The notes: generated by a model not told the origin, from the sequence alone. Shown: positions 41,126-50,696, counted from the stretch's first letter. The stretch: 64,000 bases of DNA from Actinomyces johnsonii (GCF_006546835.1 NZ_VICB01000004.1:248001-312000), one strand, 5' to 3'. Translations and numbers: made by a program.

Positions 41126-42550
41126 TTATTCTCGCTGGGTGGGGGAATAACCCGCCAGGGTCGCGCCCTCGACGGCGATGATCAGGTCACCTCGCGGTAC
41201 GATCGCATTCTGCCGTTCATAGGTCCTGTTCTTGGTGACGTCGATGATGCACGCCGTACTCTGGTCGTAGGCGGCCTGGCGCTTGACGATCACAAATCGG
41301 TTGTCGGGGCTCATCGCCCAGTTGTTTTGAATATCGCCGATATCCAGGCCGCTGGATGTGCAGTTCCCGTCGGTGGGGGCCGAGAGCGGTTCGCCGTTGA
41401 GTGTGCAAGGCTCCCCCGAGGCGCACGACACCGATGTTTGGGCCCAGGAGGTGTCCTGCGACTCGTAGGCCCGGCGGAGCTCCCCGACGGTCGGAGAGCC
41501 CGAACCGGTGATCAGTAGCGGTGAGTATCGGGAGGAGAATGGACTGGGCATGGAAAACGACCCGGTGCGGGCGCCGTCGGGGCTAAGAGTTGTGGCCTGC
41601 GTTATTCGATCTATTCGGATCCACCCGTCGGAGGCCGCGATGAATGTGGGTAGCTCCTTGGAGTCCTGTGGGTTGTGGGATGATCCGTCACTCAGGGATA
41701 TGAAATGAATGGTGTTATCGATTTGCAGCTTGAGGTATCCGCTGTTCGTGTCTCCGACGCGCTGATTCTGCCATAGGCGTGCCTTACTCCCCGGATACTT
41801 CTGCGACCATCTCAGCGACAGTGCCCCGTTGCTCATATCCCATGCAGAACAGGTGATGCGACTATCCGAGCAGGTGATGATGAGATCATCGGAAATGAAG
41901 GTGGGAAACTCCTTCCCCCAGACATCCTCAGTTGTCTCACCGGTCTCCAGATCGATATAACCTCGTGAGTAGAAGAGCGACGTACTGTTGATTCCCCACG
42001 GGATGTATCCCGGTGATGGAAGATCCAAGGTCCTCGTCGGCCGACCGTCGACCATCCGGTAGATCTGGATGGGAGTAGGGCCCTTGAGATTCTTGTCGTA
42101 CACGGCGATGTGATTGCCGTTCGAGAGGAAGCCCCAATCCCCGCCCGGTTTCCATGCCGTCGCCATGCCCGTCTCGAGGCGCCACTGCTCCACCCAGGGA
42201 TCGTCCGTCACCGGCGACGCGGCTGTGCTCGATGTTGTGCTCGACGTGGGCGTGCCGGTTGCCGGGATCGATGACGAGGCCGAGTCTGAAGGTGATGGCC
42301 GGGCCGCATCGTCTTCGGCCGATCGGCGATCTGAGGCCGCATGCGATCCTGCGGAGCCCCGGAGGTGAACGATGGCTCCCGCAACGACGACGAGTGCGAT
42401 GACCAGGAGGCAGACCCAGGTGGCCGAAGGCCGTCGCGACGGCCGGAGAGACTGATTCGTCGGAGCGCTCTGTCCGGAACGGGGAGGTCGGATCGACGAG
42501 CTCTTGCCGGGAGGCTGGATGCCGCGATTGCCGAAGGAGGGAGGCCTCAT
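41126..42550 (-). CDS. Membrane-anchored beta-propeller-like protein of unknown function
   Basis: A protein of about 474 residues from the ATG at 42550; the frame continues 49 codons upstream, so the start is uncertain. A Pro/Ser/Arg-rich cytoplasmic end precedes one helix (ATWVCLLVIALVVVAGAIVHL, about 42-62) and a Ser/Thr/Ala linker (about 65-120). The outer domain has repeated beta-rich units such as WGFLSNGNHIAVYDKN, YIPWGINSTSLFYSRGYID, FISDDLIITCSDSRITCSAWD and NNWAMSPDNRFVIVKR, suggesting a PQQ- or WD40-like propeller. Four cysteines occur in the outer part. A decayed second copy lies downstream. Confidence 0.7.
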   Translation of the reverse strand: MRPPSFGNRGIQPPGKSSSIRPPRSGQSAPTNQSLRPSRRPSATWVCLLVIALVVVAGAIVHLRGSAGSHAASDRRSAEDDAARPSPSDSASSSIPATGTPTSSTTSSTAASPVTDDPWVEQWRLETGMATAWKPGGDWGFLSNGNHIAVYDKNLKGPTPIQIYRMVDGRPTRTLDLPSPGYIPWGINSTSLFYSRGYIDLETGETTEDVWGKEFPTFISDDLIITCSDSRITCSAWDMSNGALSLRWSQKYPGSKARLWQNQRVGDTNSGYLKLQIDNTIHFISLSDGSSHNPQDSKELPTFIAASDGWIRIDRITQATTLSPDGARTGSFSMPSPFSSRYSPLLITGSGSPTVGELRRAYESQDTSWAQTSVSCASGEPCTLNGEPLSAPTDGNCTSSGLDIGDIQNNWAMSPDNRFVIVKRQAAYDQSTACIIDVTKNRTYERQNAIVPRGDLIIAVEGATLAGYSPTQRE

Positions 42551-42890
42551 GAACGAAGCATGCCCCGATTCTGCATGCAGTGCCGGGTTTTGAATAGTGC
42601 AGCCCGGGTGGGTTTGAGCGTGTTGGCGTCGTTGCTCGGCGGAACCGTGAATTCCGGTCGGTTCTGTTGTCGGCGTCGGCTGTGGGCGATCTCGCACCGG
42701 GCGGTGGGACGGCGCCCCGGCCCGGGCTGGCGACGTTGTCGGAGGCTCTGGCAGAATGTCCGGCTGTACTCGATCGGACGTCGGTCCCTCTCCCGGCCCC
42801 GGTTGCGTCTCGGCTCACGCCGGAAACCGTTGCTTGACCCCACCGGGGACCAGCGCGCGCCAAACCATCCAGAACCAGGAGTTCAACCAA
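42551..42890. other. Divergent region upstream of rpsP
   Basis: About 340 GC-rich bases between the propeller gene and rpsP. They should contain the promoter and leader of the rpsP-khpA operon; the stretch TGGCAGAATG (42748-42757) resembles promoter-region sequence but no confident -35/-10 pair was found. CAGGAG (42876-42881) is the rpsP ribosome-binding site. Nothing else is recognised. Confidence 0.4.
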
Positions 42891-43364
42891 GTGGCAGTCA
42901 AGATTCGCCTCAAGCGCATGGGCAAGAAGTTCGCCCCCTTCTACCGGGTCGTCGTCCTCGACTCCCGCAAGAAGCGCGACGGTCGCGTCATCGAGGAGAT
43001 CGGTGTCTACGACCCGATGCAGGAGCCCTCGCTCATCCGCATCGACTCCGAGCGCGTCCAGTACTGGCTCGGTGTGGGCGCCCAGCCCTCCGACGCCGTC
43101 TACAAGCTGATCAAGATCACCGGCGACTATCACCAGTTCAAGGGCCTCAAGGGTGTGGAGAGCACCCTCAAGGTCAAGGACGCCGACGCCGCCACGGTCG
43201 CCAAGGAGGCGGCGGTCAAGGCCGCTGCCGACGACGCCGAGAAGCGCAAGGCGGCCGCCGCCAAGGCCAAGGCGGACCAGGAGGCTTCCCAGGCCGCTGA
43301 GGCCGCGGCGGAGGAGAACGTCGAGGCTGATGCCTCCGACGAGGCCGCCGCCGAGGAGGCCTGA
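42891..43364 (+). CDS. rpsP: 30S ribosomal protein S16
   Basis: A 157-residue S16. The first 85 residues are the conserved domain: [39 protein letters not shown] and [15 protein letters not shown] low-complexity tail rich in Ala, Glu and Lys (about 90-157), common in actinobacterial S16, follows. GTG 42891 has an upstream CAGGAG and gives the normal N-terminus. It is followed one base later by khpA. Confidence 0.97.
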   Translation: MAVKIRLKRMGKKFAPFYRVVVLDSRKKRDGRVIEEIGVYDPMQEPSLIRIDSERVQYWLGVGAQPSDAVYKLIKITGDYHQFKGLKGVESTLKVKDADAATVAKEAAVKAAADDAEKRKAAAAKAKADQEASQAAEAAAEENVEADASDEAAAEEA

Positions 43365-43365
43365 G

Positions 43366-43602
43366 ATGCTGGCCGACGCCCTCGAGCACCTCGTACGGGG
43401 CATCGTCGACAACCCCGACGACGTCACCGTTACCTCCCGGTCGCTGCGCCGCGGCGACCTGCTGGAGGTACGGGTCAACCCCGAGGACCTCGGCCGGGTC
43501 ATCGGCCGCTCGGGCCGTACCGCTCGAGCGCTGCGCACAGTGGTGGGAGCACTGGCAGACTCGTCAGTGCGCGTCGACGTCGTCGACACCGACCGCCGCT
43601 GA
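43366..43602 (+). CDS. khpA: KH-domain RNA-binding protein KhpA
   Basis: A 78-residue single KH-domain protein (YlqC family). MLADALEHLVRGIVDNPDDV leads to the KH core with the RNA-binding GxxG loop in LGRVIGRSGRTARALRTVV. In Gram-positive bacteria KhpA binds RNA and affects cell division and size, often with KhpB. It starts 1 base after the rpsP stop, as in most actinobacteria and firmicutes. A weak hairpin lies about 70 bases downstream. Confidence 0.95.
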   Translation: MLADALEHLVRGIVDNPDDVTVTSRSLRRGDLLEVRVNPEDLGRVIGRSGRTARALRTVVGALADSSVRVDVVDTDRR

Positions 43603-43920
43603 ACGCAGGGTCTTCAGGTCGGCATAGCCGACCGTGTCGGTCTCGGCAGGTCTGACATCGGCACGAGTGCCCGGTTCCCATAAGGGAGCCGGGCGCCGTC
43701 GTCTTCCAGCGGTTGTTCTGCGCCCTCATGCCCCAGGTGATCGGCGGCCGGTCGGCGGAGCAGATGGAAGACGGACCTGGGCGAGGGCGTTCAACCTCAC
43801 GTCATCGGTGCTCCACCTCATCCCTGTGGCCGATGGGAACGCCAGCCGGCGCGCGGTAGGTTGGCGTCAGACAACCAGATCCCTTGCCAACCATTCCACG
43901 TCCCGATCCCAGGAGAACAG
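43603..43920 (+). other. Intergenic region between khpA and rimM
   Basis: About 318 bases with no supported gene. It holds the hairpin at 43669-43694 and then the rimM leader, ending in a clear CCAGGAG ribosome-binding site (43908-43914). rimM therefore may be transcribed separately from rpsP-khpA. Confidence 0.4.
43669..43694 (+). terminator. Hairpin after khpA
   Basis: GCCCGGTTCCC (43669-43679) pairs with GGGAGCCGGGC (43684-43694) through a 4-base loop with one G-U pair. No T-run follows. It is a likely terminator of the rpsP-khpA transcript. Confidence 0.55.
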
Positions 43921-44469
43921 GTGCTGCTCACCCTCGCCGTCATCGGTCCCGCCCATGCCCTCAAGGGCGAGGTGCGCCTCGAGATCCGTACCGATGACCC
44001 CGAGGGGCGCCTCGCGCCCGGAACCACTGTCCCCACCGAGCCCGCCCAGGCCGGTCCTCTGACGGTCAGCCGCCTGCGCTTCGACGGCTCACGCTGGTTC
44101 GCCGCCTTCGAACAGGCGCGCGACCGTACGGCCGCCGAGGCCCTACGGGGAGTCAGACTCCTGGTCGAGACCGACGACGTCTCCGACGACGCCACGAGCC
44201 CCACGGAGGGTGACGAGTCCTGGTACCGCCACGAGCTGGTCGGACTGCACGCGCTCAACGTCACCGGCGAGGCGCTGGGAGAGGTCACGGATCTGGAGCC
44301 GGGCGTCGCCCAGGATCGACTCGTGGTCACCACCCCCGAGGGTGATGACGTGGCCGTCCCCTTCGTCGCTGCGCTCGTGCCGGCCATCGACCTGGAGGCC
44401 GGCACCGTGACCCTGGACCCGCCCGGTGGGCTGTTCCCCGGACGCGGAGAGGCTGAGGAGGCCCGGTGA
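43921..44469 (+). CDS. rimM: Ribosome maturation factor RimM
   Basis: A 182-residue 16S rRNA processing factor that binds S19. The N-terminal beta-barrel has [32 protein letters not shown], and the C-terminal PRC-barrel has [36 protein letters not shown] and [30 protein letters not shown] 43921 has GGAGAA upstream; a frame 20 codons longer lacks a site. It overlaps trmD by 4 bases. Confidence 0.96.
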   Translation: MLLTLAVIGPAHALKGEVRLEIRTDDPEGRLAPGTTVPTEPAQAGPLTVSRLRFDGSRWFAAFEQARDRTAAEALRGVRLLVETDDVSDDATSPTEGDESWYRHELVGLHALNVTGEALGEVTDLEPGVAQDRLVVTTPEGDDVAVPFVAALVPAIDLEAGTVTLDPPGGLFPGRGEAEEAR

Positions 44470-45887
44470 GGATCGACGTCGTCACCATCTTCCCCGACTA
44501 CTTTAAGGTTCTGGACCTCTCTCTCATTGGGCGGGCTGCCGACCGGGGCGACCTCGACTTGCGCGTCCACGACCTGCGCGACCACGCCCACGACCGGCAC
44601 CGCACCGTCGACGACACACCCCTGGGCGGCGGTGCCGGCATGGTGATGAAGCCCGACGTGTGGGGCGAGGCCCTCGACGACGTGCTCGCCGTGGACGTTC
44701 CCACCGCCGGTCGTCAGGTCCTCGTCATCCCCACACCCTCGGGCGAGGTCTTCACCCAGCGCACCGCCGAGGACCTGGCCAGCGCCGACTCCCTGGTCTT
44801 CGCCTGCGGCCGCTACGAGGGCATCGACGCGCGCGTGCCCAAGCACTACGCCTCCCGCGGCGTGGAGGTGCGTGAGCTGAGCATCGGCGACTACGTCCTC
44901 AACGGGGGAGAGGCCGCCGCCATCGTCATGATCGAGGCAATCGCCCGCCTCCTGCCCGGTGTCCTGGGCAACCCCGAGTCACTGATCGAGGAGTCCCACG
45001 GAGCCGCGGGTCTGCTGGAGTACCCCGTCCATACCCGCCCCACCCAGTGGCGCGACCTGGAGGTCGACCCCGTCCTGCTGTCCGGTGACCACGCCCGCAT
45101 CGCCCGCATCCGGCGGGACCAGGCCATTGCCCGCACTGTCAGCCGCCGCCCCGACATGATCGAGCACCTGGACGCCGCGCTCCTGGACCGCGATGACCGC
45201 GCTACGCTGGCGACCCTAGGATGGGCGGTTCCGGTTGGGGCGGCCCATCCGGTGCCGGTGCGCATCCGCCCCGCCACCGCGTGCGACGCCCAGGCGCTGG
45301 CGGACCTGGCGGCCCGCACCTTCCCTGATGCCTGCGAGCAGGTCATCGCCCCCGAGTCCATCACCCGGCACATCGCCACCAGCCTCGTGCCCGAGCTGTT
45401 CTCCACCTGGGCCGACGACGAGCGCGTCGACCTCGTCGTCGCCGAGCTTCTTGCCCCGTTGCCCGCCATGCGGACATCCGGTGGGACGGAGCCTACCGAG
45501 ACGTCAGATGGTTTCAACCTGGTGGGTTACGCGGCTGTGCTGTGGGAGGAGCACGACGCCGCAGGTGATCCTCCCCCCGGGATCGATCCCCGTCCTGCCT
45601 GCGTCCGGGCTCGCCCGGGGCAGGCCGTCGGCGAGCTGTCCAAGGTCTACATCGACTCCGTCATGCGAGGCTCGGGACTCACCCCTGCGCTCATGAGCGC
45701 CGTGACACAGCAGGCCGCCGCCCACGGGACGAGCCTGCTTTGGCTCGGCACCCACATCACCAACAAGCGCGCCCAGAAGGCCTACAAGCGGGCCGGCTTT
45801 CGCCAGGTCGGGACTCGCACCTACAACGTCGGGGGCCAGGACGCCCACGACGTCGTCATGACCCGGCAGACAGGAGAAGGCCTATGA
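44466..45887 (+). CDS. trmD: tRNA (guanine-N1)-methyltransferase TrmD fused to a GNAT acetyltransferase domain
   Basis: A 473-residue two-domain protein. Residues 1 to about 255 are a complete TrmD, which methylates G37 of tRNAs read as CNN. It has [31 protein letters not shown], the SAM-knot segments [13 protein letters not shown] and [15 protein letters not shown], and [16 protein letters not shown]. From about 264 ([23 protein letters not shown]) a GNAT domain follows, with [23 protein letters not shown] as the acetyl-CoA segment and [25 protein letters not shown] at the end. TrmD is normally about 230-280 residues. No frameshift or stop separates the parts. The acetyl acceptor is unknown. 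Confidence 0.93.
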   Translation: MRIDVVTIFPDYFKVLDLSLIGRAADRGDLDLRVHDLRDHAHDRHRTVDDTPLGGGAGMVMKPDVWGEALDDVLAVDVPTAGRQVLVIPTPSGEVFTQRTAEDLASADSLVFACGRYEGIDARVPKHYASRGVEVRELSIGDYVLNGGEAAAIVMIEAIARLLPGVLGNPESLIEESHGAAGLLEYPVHTRPTQWRDLEVDPVLLSGDHARIARIRRDQAIARTVSRRPDMIEHLDAALLDRDDRATLATLGWAVPVGAAHPVPVRIRPATACDAQALADLAARTFPDACEQVIAPESITRHIATSLVPELFSTWADDERVDLVVAELLAPLPAMRTSGGTEPTETSDGFNLVGYAAVLWEEHDAAGDPPPGIDPRPACVRARPGQAVGELSKVYIDSVMRGSGLTPALMSAVTQQAAAHGTSLLWLGTHITNKRAQKAYKRAGFRQVGTRTYNVGGQDAHDVVMTRQTGEGL

Positions 45888-46750
45888 GTAGCGGACCCGA
45901 CCAGAACCTCAAGGACATGACTGACGACACGGCTGACGGCACGGGCGACACCCGCAGCGATGACGGCGGCACGGCTACGAAGAGCACCGGGGCGTCCGAG
46001 CCGTCCTCGACGGCGGCACGGATCGGCTCCCGTCTCAAGCAGTGGGGCATCACCCTGTCCTACTTGGTTGTCGCTGTGGCGATCATCGCCCTCATCCGCA
46101 CCTTCGTCATACAGAGTTTCACCATTCCCTCCGGGTCGATGGAGGACACCCTCAACGAGGGCGACCGCGTCACGGTGACGATGTTCGACTCCGACGACAT
46201 CCACCGTGGCGACGTCGTCGTCTTCACCGATCCCGACCACTGGCTGATGACCGAGGAGCCCACGGGCCTGCAGGGCGCCCTTCAGGACTTCCTGGTCACC
46301 ATCCGCATCTTCCCCCAGAACGCGGGACACCACCTCATCAAACGCGTCATCGGTATGCCCGGCGACCACGTCGTCGCCGATGGGAACGGCTCCCTGAGCG
46401 TCAACGGCGTCGAACTCCATGAGGACTACCTCAAACCCGGCCGGTCGGCGTCCGACCTCGCCTTCGACATCACCGTGCCCGAGGGCTACGTATGGGTCAT
46501 GGGGGACAACCGCGCCAACTCCTCTGACTCCCGCTACCACCAGAACGATGCGCACCACGGCTTCGTCCCCATGGGCAACGTCGTCGGCGTTGCCAAGAAC
46601 GTCGTGTGGCCCTACTCCCACTGGTCCAGCCTGGGGTCCGGCCACAAGGTCTTCTCCCAGGTGCCCGAACCGACGTCGACTCCGACGGCGATCTCGGAGG
46701 CCCCCACCGAGCCCACGCCGGCGCGCACCCTGGCTGGCTCCGACAACTGA
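45884..46750 (+). CDS. lepB: Signal peptidase I (first copy)
   Basis: A 288-residue membrane protease that removes Sec signal peptides. An acidic, Thr/Ser-rich cytoplasmic start is followed by one helix ([22 protein letters not shown], about 58-79). The catalytic dyad is S85 in [10 protein letters not shown] and K153 in [12 protein letters not shown], and the box [19 protein letters not shown] is complete. Its ATG overlaps the trmD stop. It is one of two signal peptidases flanking rplS; this one has a short Pro/Thr tail. Confidence 0.96.
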   Translation: MSSGPDQNLKDMTDDTADGTGDTRSDDGGTATKSTGASEPSSTAARIGSRLKQWGITLSYLVVAVAIIALIRTFVIQSFTIPSGSMEDTLNEGDRVTVTMFDSDDIHRGDVVVFTDPDHWLMTEEPTGLQGALQDFLVTIRIFPQNAGHHLIKRVIGMPGDHVVADGNGSLSVNGVELHEDYLKPGRSASDLAFDITVPEGYVWVMGDNRANSSDSRYHQNDAHHGFVPMGNVVGVAKNVVWPYSHWSSLGSGHKVFSQVPEPTSTPTAISEAPTEPTPARTLAGSDN

Positions 46751-47066
46751 CCACTCGGCCCCGCCGTAAATCGGTATCGCCCTCTCCGGCCCATCGCGCC
46801 GGTGAGCTCCTGCAGCGCGACGCGTCCCGGGGCTCGCGCCGAGACGGGGACAAGGCGTGAACTCAGGCACGTCGATGCCGGCGCGCTCGTCCCTGGGTGC
46901 GAGCCTATGGCAAACTGAGCGAGCACTTGGGTCCTGCGGCTCCTCTGCCACTGGGGAGGATGCCGCCTCGAGGGAGCCCAAGGGCGTCCACCTCCGGCGC
47001 TGCCCCTGACGGCGCGGCGCCGCCGAACCAGCACTCCTGACCAGTGGCACGGGTGTGGAGAGAAAC
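46751..47066 (+). other. Leader region of rplS
   Basis: About 316 bases with no protein gene. TGCCACTGG (46946-46954) is perfectly complementary to CCAGTGGCA (47041-47049), and inside it CTTGGG (46926-46931) can pair with CCCAAG (46977-46982). This suggests a structured 5' leader just before the L19 start, where several bacteria have autogenous L19 control. TATGGC (46911-46916) might be a -10. All of this is inferred. Confidence 0.4.
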
Positions 47067-47414
47067 ATGAACCTGATCGACGAGATCAACGCCGCATCAC
47101 TGCGCGACGACATCCCCTCCTTCCGTCCCGGGGACACCCTCAAGGTCCACGTCAAGGTCGTCGAGGGAACCCGCTCCCGCGTCCAGGTCTTCCAGGGCGT
47201 GGTCATCGCCCGCCAGGGCGGCGGCGTCTCGGAGACCTTCACCATCCGCAAGGTCTCCTTCGGCGTCGGCGTCGAGCGCACCTTCCCCGTCCACACGCCC
47301 TCCATCGAGAAGATCGAGGTCGTCACCCGGGGCCAGGTGCGCCGCGCCAAGCTCTACTACCTGCGCAACCTGCGCGGTAAGGCCGCCAAGATCAAGGAGC
47401 GTCGTGAGGACTGA
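47067..47414 (+). CDS. rplS: 50S ribosomal protein L19
   Basis: A 115-residue L19. It has [63 protein letters not shown] and [21 protein letters not shown]. The ATG at 47067 gives the family start; an in-frame GTG lies four codons upstream. A perfect 12-bp hairpin follows the stop, so the gene ends its own transcript between the two signal peptidase genes. Confidence 0.98.
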   Translation: MNLIDEINAASLRDDIPSFRPGDTLKVHVKVVEGTRSRVQVFQGVVIARQGGGVSETFTIRKVSFGVGVERTFPVHTPSIEKIEVVTRGQVRRAKLYYLRNLRGKAAKIKERRED

Positions 47415-47434
47415 GCGCCCGCGCTCTTAAGACG

Positions 47435-47462
47435 GCGCCCGGAGCCCTCGGGCTCCGGGCGC
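47435..47462 (+). terminator. Terminator of rplS
   Basis: GCGCCCGGAGCC (47435-47446) pairs perfectly with GGCTCCGGGCGC (47451-47462) around CTCG. It starts 20 bases after the stop codon. No T-run follows. Confidence 0.85.
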
Positions 47463-47527
47463 TCGTCATCTCTCATCGCCGTGTAGCGGCGGACCCACGT
47501 ACATCGATTTAAGGGGGAAGGGGCACG

Positions 47528-48838
47528 GTGAGACCGCCGCAGGACGAGGCCGACGACGTCGGACTGGACCTGAAGCAGGCCGCTCCTTCGCAGATCGGCC
47601 GTGCCTCCAGATCCGCCGCCACCCCTTCCTGCAGCGCTCCCTCCGCAAGCTCTCCCCAGGACAACGACGAATCTCTTGATCCGTCGGGAGAGCCTCCGAA
47701 CACGGCCCCGGTCGATGACAGCGAGGAATGGGACTATGACCCGTTCATCGACCCCGACGCAGATCCCGAACCCGACGACGGGCCCGTGGACCTGCCCCCC
47801 TCCATCCAGCCACGTCGGAACGTCGCTCCCGCCATTCCTCCGCCGCAGACCAGTTCCCCGGTACAGCGACTGACGAGGGTGCTGCTGGTCCTGACGGTCA
47901 TCATCCTGGTCCCGGCTCTCCTGCGGACTTTCGTCGTCCAGACCTATGAGATCCCCTCGGGCTCCATGGAGAACACGCTGCGTAACGGAGACCAGGTCGT
48001 GGTCACGATGTTCGACTCCGACCGCATCGACCGTGGCGACGTCGTCGTCTTCTCCGACCCCGACGACTGGCTCCACGTCAAGGAGCCGACGGGACTGCGC
48101 GGGGCCGTCCAGAAGACTTTCGTCGTCCTGCACCTCCTGCCCGAGCGCACCGGCCACCACCTCATCAAGCGGGTCATCGGGGTTGGAGGCGACCACGTCG
48201 TCGCCGACGGGAAGGGAACACTGAGCGTCAACGGCGTCGTCGTCACGGAGAACTATGTCAAGGACGGCCAGTCCGCGTCCCTGACGTCCTTCGACGTCAC
48301 CGTCCCCCGGGGGTATGTGTGGGTTATGGGGGACAACCGCAGCAACTCGGCGGACTCGCGCTATCACCGCGACGACGCGCACGGAGGATTCGTGCCCTTG
48401 ACGAATGTCGTCGGAGTGGCCAAGGCGGTCTTCTCCTGGACGAGCCTGAGCCGATGGGGGAGCCTAGGGGGAGGAGACCGAGTCTTCTCCCAGGTGCCCG
48501 ATCACGACACCACCGCGGTCTCGCCGACCCCCTCGCCATCCAGTCCTGCCCCGAGCAGGCCAACCGCACCAACGCGGCGGTCCACCGACGCCGACGACCC
48601 CGACGACGAGGACAATACGGTCCCGGACGGCTCGCAGAGCGACACCGGTGAGGCGACCGACGGCTCCGAGCGCAACGGGCCCGGCCGGATCGGCTCGGAT
48701 TCGGGGATCGGGGGAGATGACACGGAGCCCGGGACATCTGGCGGCGAACGATCCGACACGGGCCCGGAAGGAGGCGACTCGCCGAACTCCTCGGGCGGAT
48801 CCGGCGGCTCGGGAACGGGCATGAGGATAACGCGGTGA
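47528..48838 (+). CDS. lepB: Signal peptidase I (second copy, with long terminal extensions)
   Basis: A 436-residue signal peptidase. An acidic cytoplasmic region of about 110 residues (with [20 protein letters not shown]) precedes one helix ([21 protein letters not shown], about 117-137). The dyad is S146 in [10 protein letters not shown] and K214 in [33 protein letters not shown] is present. After about residue 320 comes a 115-residue tail of Ser, Gly, Asp, Thr and Pro, presumably in the cell wall. GTG 47528 follows a GGGGGAAGGGG stretch. The core is closely similar to the first copy; rnhB overlaps its end. Confidence 0.94.
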   Translation: MRPPQDEADDVGLDLKQAAPSQIGRASRSAATPSCSAPSASSPQDNDESLDPSGEPPNTAPVDDSEEWDYDPFIDPDADPEPDDGPVDLPPSIQPRRNVAPAIPPPQTSSPVQRLTRVLLVLTVIILVPALLRTFVVQTYEIPSGSMENTLRNGDQVVVTMFDSDRIDRGDVVVFSDPDDWLHVKEPTGLRGAVQKTFVVLHLLPERTGHHLIKRVIGVGGDHVVADGKGTLSVNGVVVTENYVKDGQSASLTSFDVTVPRGYVWVMGDNRSNSADSRYHRDDAHGGFVPLTNVVGVAKAVFSWTSLSRWGSLGGGDRVFSQVPDHDTTAVSPTPSPSSPAPSRPTAPTRRSTDADDPDDEDNTVPDGSQSDTGEATDGSERNGPGRIGSDSGIGGDDTEPGTSGGERSDTGPEGGDSPNSSGGSGGSGTGMRITR

Positions 48839-49557
48839 GCCGTCGAGTACGGCCCCGACCCGACCGGACGCTTGAGAACGAGCTGCTTGAGACCCACGAC
48901 TACGTCGGCGGCCTGGATGAGGTCGGGCGCGGTGCGCTCGCCGGACCGGTCAGCGTAGGGCTGGCAGTCGTGGGACGCGACACCCTCGATGCCTTCCCCG
49001 AAGGCCTGGCCGACTCCAAACAGCTGACGGCCCGTGCGCGCACCGACCTGGTCGAGCCCGTGCGCAACTGGCTGGTGGACTGCGCCGTCGCCCATGCCTC
49101 GCCCGCCGAGATCGACGAGCGCGGCATCGTCGGCGCCCTGCGACTGGCGGGGCTGCGAGCCCTGCAACGTGTCGCTGAGCGCGGATACGCCCCCGACATC
49201 GTTATTCTCGACGGCGTGGCCGACTGGCTCACTGCCCCGCAGCCCGACCTGCTCACCGTTCTGGGCGACGGGCGGCCTTCGCGGGCGGCGCCCGAGCCCG
49301 CCGTGGATGCCCCCATCCCGCCGGTGCGCATGGAGGTCAAGGCCGATGCCCGCTGCGCCGTCGTCGCCGCAGCCAGTGTCCTGGCCAAGGTGGAACGGGA
49401 CTCCCTCATGATCGGTCTGGACGATCCCGGTTACGGGTGGGCCTCGAACAAGGGGTACGCCTCGCCGACCCATATCGAGGCCCTGGCCGCCCTGGGCGCC
49501 GGGAACCAGCACCGGCGCAGCTGGCGTCTGCCCGGGGTGGAGCAGTACCGGAGCTGA
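48835..49557 (+). CDS. rnhB: Ribonuclease HII
   Basis: A 240-residue enzyme that cuts the RNA strand of RNA-DNA hybrids and single embedded ribonucleotides. Catalytic acids lie in [17 protein letters not shown] and VILDGVADW, and the later motif [21 protein letters not shown] carries the fourth acidic residue. The end [26 protein letters not shown] is typical. A region of about 20 residues ([20 protein letters not shown]) is an insertion relative to short RNase HII. Its GTG overlaps the lepB stop. Confidence 0.96.
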   Translation: MSRRVRPRPDRTLENELLETHDYVGGLDEVGRGALAGPVSVGLAVVGRDTLDAFPEGLADSKQLTARARTDLVEPVRNWLVDCAVAHASPAEIDERGIVGALRLAGLRALQRVAERGYAPDIVILDGVADWLTAPQPDLLTVLGDGRPSRAAPEPAVDAPIPPVRMEVKADARCAVVAAASVLAKVERDSLMIGLDDPGYGWASNKGYASPTHIEALAALGAGNQHRRSWRLPGVEQYRS

Positions 49558-49650
49558 CGCGCCGGGTACCCGGCGCCACCGGCCGGACAACGACCGGCCG
49601 GAGGACCGACTCGCCCTGGCAGCCTGCTGGGCCCGGGCGCCGCCGACAGG

Positions 49651-49656
49651 CATGAT
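49651..49656 (+). promoter_or_regulatory. -10-like CATGAT before the DUF2469 gene
   Basis: CATGAT is followed by exactly 6 bases and then the GTG start, with no Shine-Dalgarno sequence. The same element and spacing precede ftsY. A leaderless transcript is likely. Confidence 0.45.
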
Positions 49657-49662
49657 GGCCCG

Positions 49663-49971
49663 GTGAGTGCAGAAGACCTCGAGTCCTATGAGAACGAGCT
49701 GGAGCTCTCGCTGTACCGGGAGTACCGCGACGTCGCCTCCCTGTTCTCCTACGTGGTGGAGACCGAACGACGGTTCTACCTGGCCAACGCCGTCGACGTC
49801 CAGGTACGCACCAACGGTGGGGAGGTCTTCTTCGAGCTCACCCTCGAGGACGCCTGGGTGTGGGACATCTACCGCGCCTCCCGGTTCGTGAAGTCCGTCC
49901 ACGTCGTCACCTTCAAGGACGTCAATGTCGAGGAGCTCACCAAGCTCGAGATGGACATTCCCTCCTCCTAG
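49663..49971 (+). CDS. DUF2469 family protein
   Basis: A 102-residue protein of the DUF2469 family (PF10611), found across actinobacteria next to rnhB and yraN. Its sequence MSAEDLESYENELELSLYREYRDVASLFSYVVETERRFYLAN is highly conserved. It is acidic and probably cytoplasmic; no catalytic motif is evident. It stands alone between rnhB and yraN, with its own promoter-like element. Confidence 0.94.
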   Translation: MSAEDLESYENELELSLYREYRDVASLFSYVVETERRFYLANAVDVQVRTNGGEVFFELTLEDAWVWDIYRASRFVKSVHVVTFKDVNVEELTKLEMDIPSS

Positions 49972-50135
49972 CGCTCTGCTGCCCCTGTTCTGGCCATCCA
50001 CCGCGCACCGTCCGCTGAGCACCGCGGTTGCCCGGTGGCCACAGGACGGCTTTCGCCAGTGCCCTCCACAGAGCCGATCGGGTCGTGACGCGAATCGGTC
50101 GATCCGGCTTCAGGCTAGTGGCGGAGGTGATCGGC

Positions 50136-50696
50136 ATGGCCGAACAGGTCACAGCAGTCGCAACGGGGAGAACGGCGATCACAGCGCGCTCCGGCGATGG
50201 GGTCCCCACCGACCCCGCCGAGAGCCCGGATGATGCGGGAGCCGCCTCGACTCGCCCATCCCACCTGCGCACCGGGCGCCGCGGGGAGGATCTGGCGGCC
50301 GTCTATCTGAAGGACATCGGTTGGCAGATCCTCGAGCGCAACTGGCGGCCGAACAGCGGGCTGCGCGGGGAGCTCGACATCATCGCCCTCGACCCCGCCC
50401 CCGGCGGCCGGGATCCGGAACCCGGCGGCGACATCGACCGCCTCAGCGAGGTGCGAGAAGGACCCGCCCTGGTTGTTGTCGAGGTCAAGACCCGCAGCTC
50501 CCTGCGCCAGGGCCCACCGGCCGCCGCTGTCGACGCACGCAAGCTCGCCCGGCTACGCGCCCTGGCAGCCGCATGGGCATCCGCCCACGAGGTCCCGCAC
50601 GCCGGCCTGCGCCTCGACGTCGTCTCCATCCTGCTTCGCGAGGCGCAGCCCGCTCTGCTGCGACACCACCGGGCGGTGGGTGCGTCATGGGGCTAG
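50136..50696 (+). CDS. UPF0102 (YraN) nuclease-like protein
   Basis: A 186-residue protein of the UPF0102 family with a Holliday-junction-resolvase-like fold. GRRGEDLAAVYLKDIGWQILERNWRPNSGLRGELDIIALD carries the family's RGExDLIA-type acid (GELDIIA), and LVVVEVKTRSS the E-x-K. About 45 residues precede the domain. ATG 50136 is chosen because the near-perfect Shine-Dalgarno GGAGGTGATC lies 8 bases upstream; a longer frame from 50028 lacks one. It overlaps comM by 10 bases. Confidence 0.92.
   Translation: MAEQVTAVATGRTAITARSGDGVPTDPAESPDDAGAASTRPSHLRTGRRGEDLAAVYLKDIGWQILERNWRPNSGLRGELDIIALDPAPGGRDPEPGGDIDRLSEVREGPALVVVEVKTRSSLRQGPPAAAVDARKLARLRALAAAWASAHEVPHAGLRLDVVSILLREAQPALLRHHRAVGASWG

Noticed and set aside
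42547-43300. Arg/Pro-rich frames over rpsP and khpA in other phases
   Set aside because: They are alternative-frame shadows of ribosomal protein S16 and its Ala/Lys tail.
47357-50022. Long minus-strand frames opposite lepB and rnhB
   Set aside because: They are antisense shadows lacking ribosome-binding sites and family similarity; the plus strand carries conserved genes.
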